A DNA stretch of 64,000 bases from Bifidobacterium pseudolongum subsp. pseudolongum DSM 20099 (GTDB lineage: Bacteria; Actinomycetota; Actinomycetes; Actinomycetales; Bifidobacteriaceae), in NCBI RefSeq assembly GCF_000771225.1, contig NZ_JDTZ01000003.1:62001-126000 (forward strand), written 5' to 3'. The notes below the pieces were generated by a model. It saw only the letters and a list, made by a program, of their open reading frames with translations, did not search any database and was not told the DNA's origin. How positions within the stretch are numbered: the stretch's first letter is position 1; every line of letters starts with the position of its first letter. This document shows positions 28,841 through 38,524 of the stretch, piece by piece. Position numbers and translations under genes: made by a program.

Positions 28841-30382
28841 GTGAGCAGCACGCATGACGCACAGACGGTGACGCTTGACCCCACCATCGCGCAGTTCGAC
28901 GACCAACAGACCGTGGCCGACCTGGGCCGCACCCATTTCATCGGCATCGGGGGAGCGGGCATGAGCGTGCTCGCCGAAATGCTGCACCAGCACCATGTGG
29001 CCGTCGATGGTTCCGACAGCCAGCGCGGCCCGAAAACCGACCGACTCGAATCACTCGGCATCCCCGTCGAAATCGGGCAGCGTGCTGGCAATGTGCAAGA
29101 CGCGCGCGTCGTCGTCTACTCGAGCGCCATCAAGCCCAGCAATCCCGAAATCGTGGAGGCGCAGGCACAGGGCGCGCACATCGTGCACCGCAGTGACATC
29201 CTTGCACTGCTCATGCACGGCACACGCGCCGTCACCGTGGCCGGTGCGCACGGCAAGACCACCACGAGCTCGATGCTCGCGCACATCCTGCTCCACGGGG
29301 GCGAAGGTGCGCTCGCCGACCCGAGCTACGCGATCGGCGGGTCGATCCAAGGCCCGGACGGCACCGTACTTGACGGCGGCCATGCCGGCACAGGCGACGT
29401 GCTCGTGGCTGAGGCGGACGAATCCGACGGCAGCTTCGGCAAATACCGCCCCACCATCGCCATCGTGACGAACGCCGAAGCCGATCATCTCGACCACTAC
29501 GGAGATGAGGCACATTACCGGCGCGCGTTCGCCGAGCACATGAGCCACGCCTTGGACCATGTGATCGTGTGCGCCGACGACAGCAGTGCGCTCGCCGTGC
29601 TGCGCGCGCTCGACCCGGCGGACGGCGCGCGCGCCATCGCCTACGGCACGAGCGAACGCAGCGCATTGGGTGATCTGAACGGCGCGCAATACGTGCACAT
29701 CACTGCCGAACAGGAACATGCGGGCAGTGGCAGTGAGCAGTTCACGCTCGACATCCCGGCCGCAGTGGCGGGCGAAGACCTGGCACTGCCGGTCACGCTC
29801 GCCGTGCCGGGTCTGCACAACGCGCGCAATGCTACGGCGGCGATTCTCGCGGCGGTCGAGCTGGGCATGCCCGCGCAAGACGCCGCGCGCGCCGTGTCGA
29901 CGTTCCTGGGCGCGGCACGCCGGTTCCAGATCCGCGGCAGCGTGGGCGGCGTCACAGTCGTCGACGATTACGCACACCATCCGACCGAAATCGGCGCACT
30001 GCTCGATGCCGCGCGCCGGCGTTACCCCGACGCCACCATCCATGTGCTGTTCCAGCCGCACCTGTTTTCGCGCACCAAGTTCTTCGCGCCGCAATTCGCG
30101 CAGGCGCTCTCGAAAGCGGACGATGTGATTGTGACGGGCGTTTTCCCCGCACGTGAACGGCAGGAGGATTTTCCGGGCGTCGATGCGCACACCATCGCCG
30201 ATGCCGCCACGGGCGGCGAGGCGCAGATCGACGTGGTGGAAGACATGGCCACGGCGGCGCAGATGATGGCGATGCGCGCCAAGTCGGGCGACGTCATCTT
30301 GACCGTCGGCGCCGGCGACATCACCACGATGGGTCCGGTCATTGTGCACGTGCTCGAAGCGCACCACGGCAAGGATGCATGA
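28841..30382 (+). CDS. murC: UDP-N-acetylmuramate--L-alanine ligase
   Basis: A 513-residue Mur ligase for the first amino acid of the stem peptide. It has the Rossmann motif GIGGAGMSVLAE (about 34-45), P-loop VAGAHGKTTTSS (about 131-142) and C-terminal VVDDYAHHPTEI (about 375-386). It starts with GTG at 28841 behind GAGGAG. The 85-base gap after murG is the largest in this half of the cluster. It overlaps ftsQ by four bases (ATGA). Confidence 0.96.
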   Translation: MSSTHDAQTVTLDPTIAQFDDQQTVADLGRTHFIGIGGAGMSVLAEMLHQHHVAVDGSDSQRGPKTDRLESLGIPVEIGQRAGNVQDARVVVYSSAIKPSNPEIVEAQAQGAHIVHRSDILALLMHGTRAVTVAGAHGKTTTSSMLAHILLHGGEGALADPSYAIGGSIQGPDGTVLDGGHAGTGDVLVAEADESDGSFGKYRPTIAIVTNAEADHLDHYGDEAHYRRAFAEHMSHALDHVIVCADDSSALAVLRALDPADGARAIAYGTSERSALGDLNGAQYVHITAEQEHAGSGSEQFTLDIPAAVAGEDLALPVTLAVPGLHNARNATAAILAAVELGMPAQDAARAVSTFLGAARRFQIRGSVGGVTVVDDYAHHPTEIGALLDAARRRYPDATIHVLFQPHLFSRTKFFAPQFAQALSKADDVIVTGVFPARERQEDFPGVDAHTIADAATGGEAQIDVVEDMATAAQMMAMRAKSGDVILTVGAGDITTMGPVIVHVLEAHHGKDA

Positions 30383-31647
30383 TGGCCGGCCGTTCCGTCA
30401 GCTCCACACCGTCTGGTGAGACCCCCGACAAGCCGACGCGCTCCATGCGCTCGGGCCATGCCGCGCCCGCCAAACGCGTCGCACGGTCGGCGAGTTCGGG
30501 CGCCGGTGCACAAGCCGAGAGCCACAGGGTGGCCCGCAGCGCGTCATCAGGGGTGCGCGCCGCGCATGGGCCCGGGTGCACCGCCAAGTCGGTGGCTTCC
30601 GGCGGTGGCGCGGCCAACCACTCGGCACGGGCATCGGCGACATCCAAACTCCGGAAGAAGCGAGCATCCGTACGCTCGGTGTTCGCCGCGGCAGGCAATG
30701 CCGTAGCGCGCCGGCGGTCGGCGAAGCAGGCGCGCACACAGGTCAAAAAACCGCGCATCGTCGAGGAACGCATCGGTGCGACGAGCCCGGGCGCGTTCGT
30801 GGACGCGAACAACCTGCCGAGCGAGGATATGGTGGCGAAGACGCTGCAGGAGACGGCGGGTACAATCGGCGTGGCCACACGGCCCAAGGTCGTGGATTTC
30901 GCGGCGCGTCAGAAGGAGCAGCGGAAGGCCGACACGCGACGCATCGCCGCACGTGTGGCTGTGGTGTGTGCCGCGATGGCCGCGGTGATTGCGCTTGTCT
31001 GGCTGCTCTTCTTTTCGCCGGTATTGCGGTTGGAACCCAACAACATCAGCGCGTCGGGCGCGAACGAATGGGTGAGCAACGAGCAGATCATGGCGATTGC
31101 CAAGCGGCAGGCGGGCAAATCATTGCTTGTGGTCTCCGACAGCGCGGTCGAGCAGAAGCTTTCGCAGATTCCAGGCGTCTCGTCGGCCACTGCCGAGAAG
31201 AAATTCCCCAACGGCCTGCATGTTTCGGTCACCGCGCAACGGCCGGCCGCCATGCTCAAGGAGCCGTCGGGAAGCACCATGACGGCGGTCGACAGCAAGG
31301 CGCGCAAACTCAACGCGGTCAACGGGGCAGCACAATCCGTGCAGGGCATTCCGGTCATCGAAGTGGACGATGTCGGCAAGGCGCTCAGCCGGCGCGCGGT
31401 GCAGTCGGCGCTCGTGATTCTCGACGCATTGCCCGAATCCATGCGCAACGCCATCGTCAAGGTGCAGGCGAACACGCAGGATTCGATCACAACGCAGCTC
31501 GACAACGGCATCAGCATCGTGTGGGGCGACGATTCGGATCTGAAGCTCAAGATGGCCATCGTCGACAAGATCATGAACGACCCGAACGTGATCGGCGACA
31601 AGAAGCAGATCAACGTCTCCGCCACGGCGCGCCCGATCATCAAATGA
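30379..31647 (+). CDS. ftsQ: FtsQ divisome protein
   Basis: A 422-residue bitopic protein with an unusually long, basic, Ser/Ala/Arg-rich cytosolic part (about 1-190), one transmembrane helix (about 194-216), an extracytoplasmic POTRA domain (about 220-292, starting RLEPNNISASGANEWV) and the FtsQ beta domain. It scaffolds FtsL and FtsB. The cytosolic part is nearly half of the protein, long even for an actinobacterium, and may carry extra regulation. It is the last gene of the cluster: ftsZ does not follow, and the next gene is the lactose permease on the opposite strand. Confidence 0.9.
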   Translation: MMAGRSVSSTPSGETPDKPTRSMRSGHAAPAKRVARSASSGAGAQAESHRVARSASSGVRAAHGPGCTAKSVASGGGAANHSARASATSKLRKKRASVRSVFAAAGNAVARRRSAKQARTQVKKPRIVEERIGATSPGAFVDANNLPSEDMVAKTLQETAGTIGVATRPKVVDFAARQKEQRKADTRRIAARVAVVCAAMAAVIALVWLLFFSPVLRLEPNNISASGANEWVSNEQIMAIAKRQAGKSLLVVSDSAVEQKLSQIPGVSSATAEKKFPNGLHVSVTAQRPAAMLKEPSGSTMTAVDSKARKLNAVNGAAQSVQGIPVIEVDDVGKALSRRAVQSALVILDALPESMRNAIVKVQANTQDSITTQLDNGISIVWGDDSDLKLKMAIVDKIMNDPNVIGDKKQINVSATARPIIK

Positions 31648-31662
31648 TCCTGGGGCCGCCGA

Positions 31663-33138
31663 CTACCGCGTGGTGTCGGCAAGACGCGCCTCGAGTTGCT
31701 CGACAATCTGCGCATGGCGCTTCTCATCGATCCGCACGCGGGCCAGGAACACCACGAGGCTCAACACAATGCCCACGGACGGCACGATGTACGCCCATGT
31801 CGTGAATGTGTGGATGTTGCGCGCGGTCATGTCGGCGGCGGAGGCCGATCCGACCATGCCCGCGGCCACGGCGACGAATCCGACGATGCCGTTCGAGAAC
31901 GCGCCGGCGATCTTGTCAAGCATCGGGCGCACGCTGAGTGTCACGGCCTCGTTGCGCCGCCCTGTCTTGAGCTGGCCATATTCAATCGAGTCGGTCATCG
32001 TCAGAATTGCCGTCATCTGGATCGTCTGCGCGGGCAGATAGAACAGCACGAGCGCGATGAGCACGACCGCGAGATTGCGCGGCGCCGCGATGAACATCGC
32101 ATATCCGGCGATCATGAGGGCCATGCCCGTGGTGAACAGCCACCGCCGTGGAACCACGCGGTTGAGCAGCGGGTAGAGCGGGGTCGTGAGCAGACCGGTG
32201 ACCACGGGGACCACGCCGGCGAGCGCGAACTGCTCGGGCATGCCGAGCACGTAGGTGAACTGGTAGAACAGCACGCCGGTCGTCGCCACGTTCGACACGG
32301 CGTACAGCAGGTAGCTCAACGCCATCCACAGCAGCTGGTCGTTGCGGCCAATCGCCTTGAATGCGTCCAGCGGCTTGCAGTGTTCGTCGCCGCCGCGCAG
32401 TTCGTTGTGCTGTTCGCGTGTGCCGAACGCCACGGTCCATGCGGTGAGCAGGCCGAACAGTGCGATGATGAGTGCGAACGCGGTCCAGCCGGGCTGCCCT
32501 TGGGCATGCTCGCCGGTGAAGCGGAACGTGAAATAGCTGACAATGGGGATGACGATGACGGTGACGCCGTTGTAGCCGAGCGAGCCGGTGAGCGTGCCGA
32601 GCGACGTGTAGACGCCACGCTCGTGGGAATCGCTCGACAGCGCGGGGATCATGCCCCAATAGGAGATGTCGCGCGCGGAGTAGAACACGTCGAGCAGGAT
32701 GAAGGTGACGACGAAGACGATGATGAACCAGGTCGTGTTCACATTCACGAGGCCGAAGACGCCGGTGAATACGACGACGAGCAGCACGGATGGCACAATG
32801 CCGCCGATGAATTGCCAGACGCGGAACCGGCCCCACCGTGTGCGTGTGTTGTCGACGATGTTGCCGAGCAGGGGGTCAAGGAATATTTCGGCGATGCGGA
32901 TCGCCACGACGAGCGAGGTGATCAAGGCGATCATGCGTGCGGCGACCGCCTTGTCCGACCGTGCGAACAGCGCGGTCGTCGTATAGGTCATGAAGAACGT
33001 GCTCATCGCGTTGTAGAACGCCGCCTGCCCGAGGTTGCCGATCGCGAACGCGATACGTTGCCGTGCCGAGCCCTTGGCCTTGGTTTGCCTTTGGTGTGTG
33101 GCCGACTGCAGTGTTGGGCGAGGTGTTGTTGTGGTCAT
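31663..33138 (-). CDS. GPH-family sugar:cation symporter, probable lactose permease
   Basis: A 491-residue MFS-type transporter with twelve predicted transmembrane helices, of the glycoside-pentoside-hexuronide family (LacS, MelB, XylP relatives). Supporting segments are the YWGMIPALSSD motif (about 160-170) and the TDSIEYGQLKTGRRNEA loop (about 388-404), both diagnostic. It lacks the C-terminal IIA domain of streptococcal LacS. It is divergent from a GH2 beta-galactosidase, and each gene has a similar operator, so lactose or a galactoside is the probable substrate. The start ATG at 33138 follows GGGAGGATG. Confidence 0.88.
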   Translation of the reverse strand: MTTTTPRPTLQSATHQRQTKAKGSARQRIAFAIGNLGQAAFYNAMSTFFMTYTTTALFARSDKAVAARMIALITSLVVAIRIAEIFLDPLLGNIVDNTRTRWGRFRVWQFIGGIVPSVLLVVVFTGVFGLVNVNTTWFIIVFVVTFILLDVFYSARDISYWGMIPALSSDSHERGVYTSLGTLTGSLGYNGVTVIVIPIVSYFTFRFTGEHAQGQPGWTAFALIIALFGLLTAWTVAFGTREQHNELRGGDEHCKPLDAFKAIGRNDQLLWMALSYLLYAVSNVATTGVLFYQFTYVLGMPEQFALAGVVPVVTGLLTTPLYPLLNRVVPRRWLFTTGMALMIAGYAMFIAAPRNLAVVLIALVLFYLPAQTIQMTAILTMTDSIEYGQLKTGRRNEAVTLSVRPMLDKIAGAFSNGIVGFVAVAAGMVGSASAADMTARNIHTFTTWAYIVPSVGIVLSLVVFLARVRIDEKRHAQIVEQLEARLADTTR

Positions 33139-33201
33139 GTCATCCTCCCGTGATGGGTGATCCTCATTGATCTGTTGCGGAAGCTTACTTTACTTAGAGT
33201 G

Positions 33202-33215
33202 GTAAACAAGTTTAT
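33202..33215. promoter_or_regulatory. LacI-family operator on the permease side
   Basis: GTAAACAAGTTTAT is a near-perfect palindrome of the LacI type, 64 bases before the permease start. It shares GTAAA-Nx-TTTA with the site on the lacZ side. The neighbouring regulator gene at 36730-37734 is the likely binder. Confidence 0.65.
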
Positions 33216-33356
33216 CGACATGTGATGGAAGGGCAGTGTTTTGTGTGCTTTGCTCGGCGTGTCTATTTATGTTGATATATCGCTATAGTGAGAGGAGATA
33301 ATAGTGGCGATTGGCAATGGTGATTCCTTGCGATTATGGCATATGGTGAATATGTC

Positions 33357-33385
33357 TTGCGTATGTCTGGTAAATAGTTTACTAT
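33357..33385 (+). promoter_or_regulatory. lacZ promoter with embedded LacI-family operator
   Basis: TTGCGT (33357-33362), 17 bases, TACTAT (33380-33385). The operator GTAAATAGTTTAC (33370-33382) lies between and overlaps the -10 element, so a bound repressor would block RNA polymerase. The lacZ start is 67 bases further on. Confidence 0.65.
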
Positions 33386-33452
33386 CGAGAACGCACGCGA
33401 ACCGTGAGCGACGCAGCCCGCGGTCGCACCAACGCTACGATGAGGAGCAGGA

Positions 33453-36400
33453 ATGGCACAGTCGGATACCACCACGCACATGCACACGCCGCGCGGCACG
33501 GCCTCGGATGCCGCTGGGAAAGGCGACATGGCGCCCACGACCGGAGGGGAGCACACGCGGCTTGACCAGCCAAGCGTGCGCTGGCTCGTCGATCCGGCCG
33601 TCTTCGCGGTCAACCGGTTGCCCGCGCACACCGACCACATGACCGTCGACGGCGCGTCCGGCACGTTGCGGCAGTCGCTTGATGGGGTATGGCGCGCGCG
33701 GGTCGTGCCGTCGCACCTCGACCGGTTGCCGATGGAAAGCACGGACGAGCACTGTCGGACCGCGCACATCCCGCCGGCGTTCGCCTCGTCGCGTTTCGAC
33801 GACGCGGGATATGCGGATGTGAACGTGCCCGGCTGCCTGGAGACGCAGGGACTCATGCGCCCGCAATACGTGAACATCCAGTACCCGTGGGACGGGCATG
33901 AACAACCACAGGCGCCACATGTGCCCAACAGCAATCTCGTGGCACTCTACCGCCGGACGTTCGACGCCGATCCACGCGTGCGGCAGGCGTTGCGCGCCGG
34001 CGAGCGCGTCTCGCTGACGTTCGACGGCGCGGCGACCGCGATCTACGTGTGGCTCAATGGCGCATTCGTCGGATATGCGGAGGATGCATACACACCGAGC
34101 GAATTCGATGTGACCGACGCGCTGGGCGAGGAGGGCAATACGCTCGCCGTCGCGTGCTTCCAGTACTCGAGCGCGAGTTGGCTGGAAGACCAGGACTGCT
34201 GGCGCTTCCATGGACTGTTCCGCGGCGTGCGCCTCGACGTGCGCCCGCGCGTGCATGTGCGCGACATGCAGGCGACCGCCGACTGGGATGTCGCGGCGCA
34301 GTGTGGTGTGCTCGACCTGCGGCTTGCGCTCGAAGGCGACGCCGCCGCACACAGCGCCGATGTGCGTGTGTGCGCGGTGGACGACGGGACGGGCATGCCG
34401 TTGTGGGAAACGACGCTGGACGTGGATCGGCAGGCGGCGTCGGCCGATGACGCGGTGCTGCGCGGGCGCGCCGCGATCGCCGACGTGCGCGCATGGAGCG
34501 CCGAGGAGCCGAACCGGTACCGCGTCGACGTGCTGGTGCGCGATGCCGAGGGGCGGCTGGTCGAGACCTCAAGCGCGGTGGTTGGATTCCGCCATGTCGA
34601 GATCGAGCATGGCATCTTCACCGTCAACGGCGAGCGGATCGTGCTGCGCGGGGTCAACCGCCACGAATTCGACGCACGGCTCGGCCGCAGCGTCACCGAA
34701 GAGGACATGCTGTGGGATGTGCGCTTCATGAAACGGCACAACATCAACGCGGTGCGCACCTCGCACTACCCGAACCAGACCCGTTGGCTCGAACTGTGCG
34801 ACGAATACGGCATCTACATGATCGACGAAGCCAATCTGGAGACGCACGGCAGTTGGAATCTGCCCGGCGACGTGACGGATGGCAGGTCAATCCCCGGGGA
34901 CGACGACATATGGCTCGCCGCCTGTGTGGACCGCGCACGCAGCATGGTGGACCGCGACCGCAACCATGCGTGCGTGATCGCGTGGTCGCTCGGCAACGAG
35001 TCGTACGCCGGCACTGTGATCGAACGGATGGGACAGGCCGTGCGCGCGATGGATCCGACACGCCCGGTGCATTACGAAGGCGTGCAGTGGAACCGTAAAT
35101 ACGACACCATATCCGATTTCGAATCGCGCATGTACGCCAAGCCGGACGACATCCGCGACTATCTGGAACATGATCCCGCCAAACCGTACATCTCGTGCGA
35201 ATACATGCACGCGATGGGCAATTCCCTCGGCGGGCTGAGTGAATACACCGCCCTCGAACGGTATCCGCACTACCAAGGCGGCTTCATCTGGGACTTCATC
35301 GACCAGGCGCTGTGGCAGCGGCTGGACGACGGCACGGAGCGGCTCGCGTACGGCGGCGACTTCGGCGACCGGCCGAGCGACCTGAACTTCAGCGGCGACG
35401 GCATCGTGTTCGCCGACCGCACGCCGTCGGCGAAAGCGCAGGAAGTGAAAGCGCAGTATGCACCTGTGCGCATCAGCGTCGAGCCCGAACGCGTGCTCGT
35501 GCACAACGGCAACGTGTTCGCAGGCACGGGCGACAGCATGTTCGTGGCGCGCATGCTGATCGACGGGCGGGAAGTGTGGAGCACCGCGTGCACGCTCGAC
35601 GTGCCCGCTGGAGAGACGCGCGTGCTCGACCTGGCGTTTCCGCCGGTCGAGGACGTGCTGCCGGCCGGCGGCGACAGCGCACTGCGCGCGCACGAGGTGG
35701 TCTACGAAGTGAGCCAACGGCTCGCGCGCGCCACCGCATGGGCTGAGGCCGGCCATGAGCTCGCCTGGGGGCAGTGCTCCCGGCCGCTCGACGCGCGTGC
35801 GCTCGCCGCATGGCGCACCCCGGCCGCGGTGGAATCCGGCGCACATGTCGCGCTGGGGCGTTGGAACGGCGGCATGCGGCTGGGGTCGCGTGAGATGCTA
35901 TTGTCGCGCACACAGGGTGGCATTGTCTCGATGCGCGACGGCGAACGTGAGATGGTGTCTCGCGTGCCTCGCCTGATCACGTTCCGCCCGCTGACCGACA
36001 ACGACCGCGGCGCGAGCAGCGGCTTCGACCGCGCGCAATGGTTCGGCGCAGGGCGCTATGCACGCGTGGTCACCGGCATCGGGCAGGTGGAATGGGATCC
36101 GGACCGTGGCGAGCTCACCGGCGAATACTGGTATGAGCTCGCGGACGGCGCGCGCACCACTGTGCCGGTGCGTTACAGCATCGATAGCGCGATGCAGCTG
36201 CACGTCGAAGCCACGTGGCCGGGCGAGGTGAACGCTCCAAGCCTGCCCCTCTTCGGCCTCGAATGGGTGTTGCCCGTACGCTATTCGCAGCTGGAATTCT
36301 ATGGCCCCGGCCCGTGGGAGACCTACACCGACCGCGACCGCGCGAAAGTCGGCGCATGGCGTACGACCGCATTCGACGACATGCAGCCCTACCTCGTGCC

Positions 36401-36710
36401 GCAGGAGACCGGCAATCATGCGCATGTGCGCTGGGCGCGCGTCACCGACGAAGACGGCCATGGCCTGCTCATCGAATCCGCGCGCCCCGGCACGGATCTC
36501 GCGCTGAGCCTGCTGCCGTACGACACGCTGACCATAGAGGCGGCGACGCATCAGGATGAGCTGCCGAAGCCACGGCACATGTTCCTGCGCCTGCTCGCCG
36601 GGCAGATGGGCGTCGGCGGCGACGATTCATGGGGTGCGCCGGTGCACGACCGCTATCTGCTCGACGCCGCGCATGAACGGACGCTCGATGTGACGATGCG
36701 CCTCGTGTGA
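33453..36710 (+). CDS. lacZ: Beta-galactosidase, GH2 family (LacZ type)
   Basis: A 1085-residue cytosolic enzyme that hydrolyses lactose and related beta-galactosides. It has the full five-domain LacZ layout: N-terminal jelly-roll, immunoglobulin-like domain, TIM barrel, second Ig-like domain and C-terminal beta-sandwich (Bgal small chain, about 790-1080). The acid/base is Glu516 in SLGNES, the nucleophile Glu583 in SCEYMHAMGNSLGG, and NRHEFDARLGRSV lies near 405. The start ATG at 33453 follows GAGGAGCAGGA. The first 40 residues are Thr/Gly/Ala-rich and not part of the usual fold. Confidence 0.95.
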   Translation: MAQSDTTTHMHTPRGTASDAAGKGDMAPTTGGEHTRLDQPSVRWLVDPAVFAVNRLPAHTDHMTVDGASGTLRQSLDGVWRARVVPSHLDRLPMESTDEHCRTAHIPPAFASSRFDDAGYADVNVPGCLETQGLMRPQYVNIQYPWDGHEQPQAPHVPNSNLVALYRRTFDADPRVRQALRAGERVSLTFDGAATAIYVWLNGAFVGYAEDAYTPSEFDVTDALGEEGNTLAVACFQYSSASWLEDQDCWRFHGLFRGVRLDVRPRVHVRDMQATADWDVAAQCGVLDLRLALEGDAAAHSADVRVCAVDDGTGMPLWETTLDVDRQAASADDAVLRGRAAIADVRAWSAEEPNRYRVDVLVRDAEGRLVETSSAVVGFRHVEIEHGIFTVNGERIVLRGVNRHEFDARLGRSVTEEDMLWDVRFMKRHNINAVRTSHYPNQTRWLELCDEYGIYMIDEANLETHGSWNLPGDVTDGRSIPGDDDIWLAACVDRARSMVDRDRNHACVIAWSLGNESYAGTVIERMGQAVRAMDPTRPVHYEGVQWNRKYDTISDFESRMYAKPDDIRDYLEHDPAKPYISCEYMHAMGNSLGGLSEYTALERYPHYQGGFIWDFIDQALWQRLDDGTERLAYGGDFGDRPSDLNFSGDGIVFADRTPSAKAQEVKAQYAPVRISVEPERVLVHNGNVFAGTGDSMFVARMLIDGREVWSTACTLDVPAGETRVLDLAFPPVEDVLPAGGDSALRAHEVVYEVSQRLARATAWAEAGHELAWGQCSRPLDARALAAWRTPAAVESGAHVALGRWNGGMRLGSREMLLSRTQGGIVSMRDGEREMVSRVPRLITFRPLTDNDRGASSGFDRAQWFGAGRYARVVTGIGQVEWDPDRGELTGEYWYELADGARTTVPVRYSIDSAMQLHVEATWPGEVNAPSLPLFGLEWVLPVRYSQLEFYGPGPWETYTDRDRAKVGAWRTTAFDDMQPYLVPQETGNHAHVRWARVTDEDGHGLLIESARPGTDLALSLLPYDTLTIEAATHQDELPKPRHMFLRLLAGQMGVGGDDSWGAPVHDRYLLDAAHERTLDVTMRLV

Positions 36711-36729
36711 ATCAGGCGCGCAAGCTCGC

Positions 36730-37734
36730 TCACTGCGGTTGCGGCGGCTGGAAGCTCGCGCGGCATATCAGCTTCGTTGAGATGAGGATGTGCCGGCACG
36801 TGCCCCGGTCGCGCGCAATCGCGTCGGTGAGTGTTTCGAGCGCGGTGTACACGAGTTCATGCCGGTCGATGTCAAACGAGCTCAATGCAGGTGCGGTGTA
36901 TTGGCAGATCGGCAGATTGTCGACGCTCACCACGGCGATGTCGTGCGGAACGCGCACGCTGGCCGCGGCAAGTGCCTGCAGCACGCCAACGGCCATCGGG
37001 TCGGACGCCACCACAAGCGCATCGGGCAGTGCGTCGGGGGAGTGCTGTGCGAGCATGCGCTCGGCGAGCGCGCGGCCATTGTCAACAGTGAACGGTCCGC
37101 TGGCGTAGATCAGCGCGTCGTTGTCCAGGTGCAGGCGCCGACTCCAGTCGGTGAATGCAAGCGTGCGGATGTCCTCGGGTTGGTTGTGCAGGCCCATGAT
37201 CGCGCCGATGCCGCCGATGAAGCCGATGCGCGTGTGGCCGGCGCCCTGCAGTGCGTCGAGCGCGTCGAGCATGGTCTGGCTCAGGTCGGGGCGCACCGAG
37301 TCGAACCAGTCGGGGGCCGGGTTCGTGTCGATGAACGTGCCGTACGGCAACGCGCGGCGCAACTGACCAAGCTGTTCGCGTGTGAACGTGGCGGGGCCGA
37401 TCGCGATGAATCCGTCGTAGTCGTCGGCGGCGTCGATCAGTTCGTCGATCGATGCGAAGAACGCGAGCGTGGACCCCTGCTCTTCTGCGGCGGTGCGCAG
37501 TTCCTCGCGCAACGACTGGAAGTAGGCGTCCTGCAGTTCATCGATCTCCGGCGGGGCATTGAGCACGGCGATCATACGGCTCGTGAACGCGGTGTAGCCG
37601 AGTTGGGCGGCTGCGCGCATGATCCGGCGGCGTGTCTGCGCGGTGATGCGCAGCTTGGCGTCGCCATTGAGCAGACGCGAGACGGTCGCCTGCGAAACCC
37701 CTGCGAGTTCCGCGATCTGTTTGCGTGTGGCCAT
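36730..37734 (-). CDS. LacI-family transcriptional regulator
   Basis: A 334-residue regulator with the N-terminal DNA-binding domain (TRKQIAELAGVSQATVSRLLNGD, at about 3-25) and a periplasmic-binding-protein-like effector domain (about 55-330). It lies directly after lacZ in convergent orientation, with 19 bases between stop codons, and probably represses the permease and lacZ through the two GTAAA-TTTA(C/T) palindromes. Effector unknown, presumably lactose or a galactoside derivative. The ATG at 37734 gives the canonical MATRKQIAE start. Confidence 0.9.
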   Translation of the reverse strand: MATRKQIAELAGVSQATVSRLLNGDAKLRITAQTRRRIMRAAAQLGYTAFTSRMIAVLNAPPEIDELQDAYFQSLREELRTAAEEQGSTLAFFASIDELIDAADDYDGFIAIGPATFTREQLGQLRRALPYGTFIDTNPAPDWFDSVRPDLSQTMLDALDALQGAGHTRIGFIGGIGAIMGLHNQPEDIRTLAFTDWSRRLHLDNDALIYASGPFTVDNGRALAERMLAQHSPDALPDALVVASDPMAVGVLQALAAASVRVPHDIAVVSVDNLPICQYTAPALSSFDIDRHELVYTALETLTDAIARDRGTCRHILISTKLICRASFQPPQPQ

Positions 37735-37829
37735 GCCGCTCTTCCCGCCTTCCTGTGTGCATATGTGTGGAACCGACTTTATTCGTACCTGCACCCAGTG
37801 GGGTGAGGGTGTCTGTCATGCGGTGCGTC

Positions 37830-37858
37830 TTGCGTGTGCTGGTGGGGTGTGCTATATT
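37830..37858 (+). promoter_or_regulatory. ssrA promoter
   Basis: TTGCGT (37830-37835), 17 bases and TATATT (37853-37858), 41 bases before the mature tmRNA 5' end. The short leader carries a GC hairpin and would be removed by processing. Confidence 0.6.
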
Positions 37859-37899
37859 GAAAAGTCCGGCTTTGCGCCGGCGAGTTTGATAATTCAAAA

Positions 37900-38296
37900 G
37901 GGGCCGATCGGTTTCGACGGTGATCTGTTCGCTTCGGTGAAGCGTGCCGAGAATGCAGAGTCCGCTCGTGATGTTCTCTGTGAACAAAATAAGTGCTAAA
38001 TCTAACCGCACTGAGTTCGCTCTCGCTGCCTGATTTTTTCGTCAGGACTTAACCAGCGAGCAGCTGCTCCGTTCACTCTCCCGTGTCTTCGGGGAGATGC
38101 TGAGCGTCGTTAAGAAGACTTGCCTGTGTCATTGCACTGCAGGATGACACAGGGACTTGTACTGTAGCTAGGCTCGCCATCTGTTGTCTGCGATATTGAT
38201 GGGAGCCGAAAAACCGCCCTCTGTGGCCAGCAGACTACGCACGTAGAAGAACGAGGGTACGGTCACCGGACCGGGGTTCAATTCCCCGCGGCTCCA
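37900..38296 (+). ncRNA. ssrA: Transfer-messenger RNA (tmRNA)
   Basis: The 5' end GGGGCCGATCGGTTTCGACGG and the 3' end GGGGTTCAATTCCCCGCGGCTCCA form the tRNA-like acceptor: seven pairs between GGGGCCG and CGGCTCC, plus a T-arm. The 3' CCA is not encoded and must be added. The tag reading frame at 37995-38033 is GCT AAA TCT AAC CGC ACT GAG TTC and onward, giving AKSNRTEFALAA and a stop, the tag known from bifidobacteria. It rescues stalled ribosomes with SmpB. Pseudoknot regions are present but not drawn here. Confidence 0.97.
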
Positions 38297-38303
38297 CTTT
38301 TTC

Positions 38304-38329
38304 AAACCCGCCAGAAATGGCGGGTTTTC
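38304..38329 (+). terminator. Terminator of ssrA
   Basis: AAACCCGCC (38304-38312), a six-base loop and GGCGGGTTT (38319-38327) followed by TT, directly behind the tmRNA. Confidence 0.9.
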
Positions 38330-38524
38330 TTGTATTTCCAACGGTTTTCAGGCTTCCTCGTTTTCGCTCGTGCGCCCCGAAAAACGCCCTGATTCCTCAT
38401 GAAGCGTGGGCAAAATGTGGGGAAAATGAGGGAGGGGGGAGGACCAACAAGTGTGTCGGGTTGGTCGCCCCATGTCGTGCCGGTGTGGAGGGCAGGATCT
38501 GGCTGGTGCCGGTGCCCAATGGCG

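Larger units (their letters stand above)
33139..33452. promoter_or_regulatory. Divergent regulatory region between permease and lacZ
   Basis: This 314-base gap is AT-rich compared with its neighbours and holds no gene. It contains two related palindromic operators (33202-33215 and 33370-33382), one near each gene, and a good promoter toward lacZ (33357-33385). Confidence 0.7.

Noticed and set aside
29051-30367. 438-codon minus-strand frame opposite murC
   Set aside because: Antisense shadow in GC-rich DNA.
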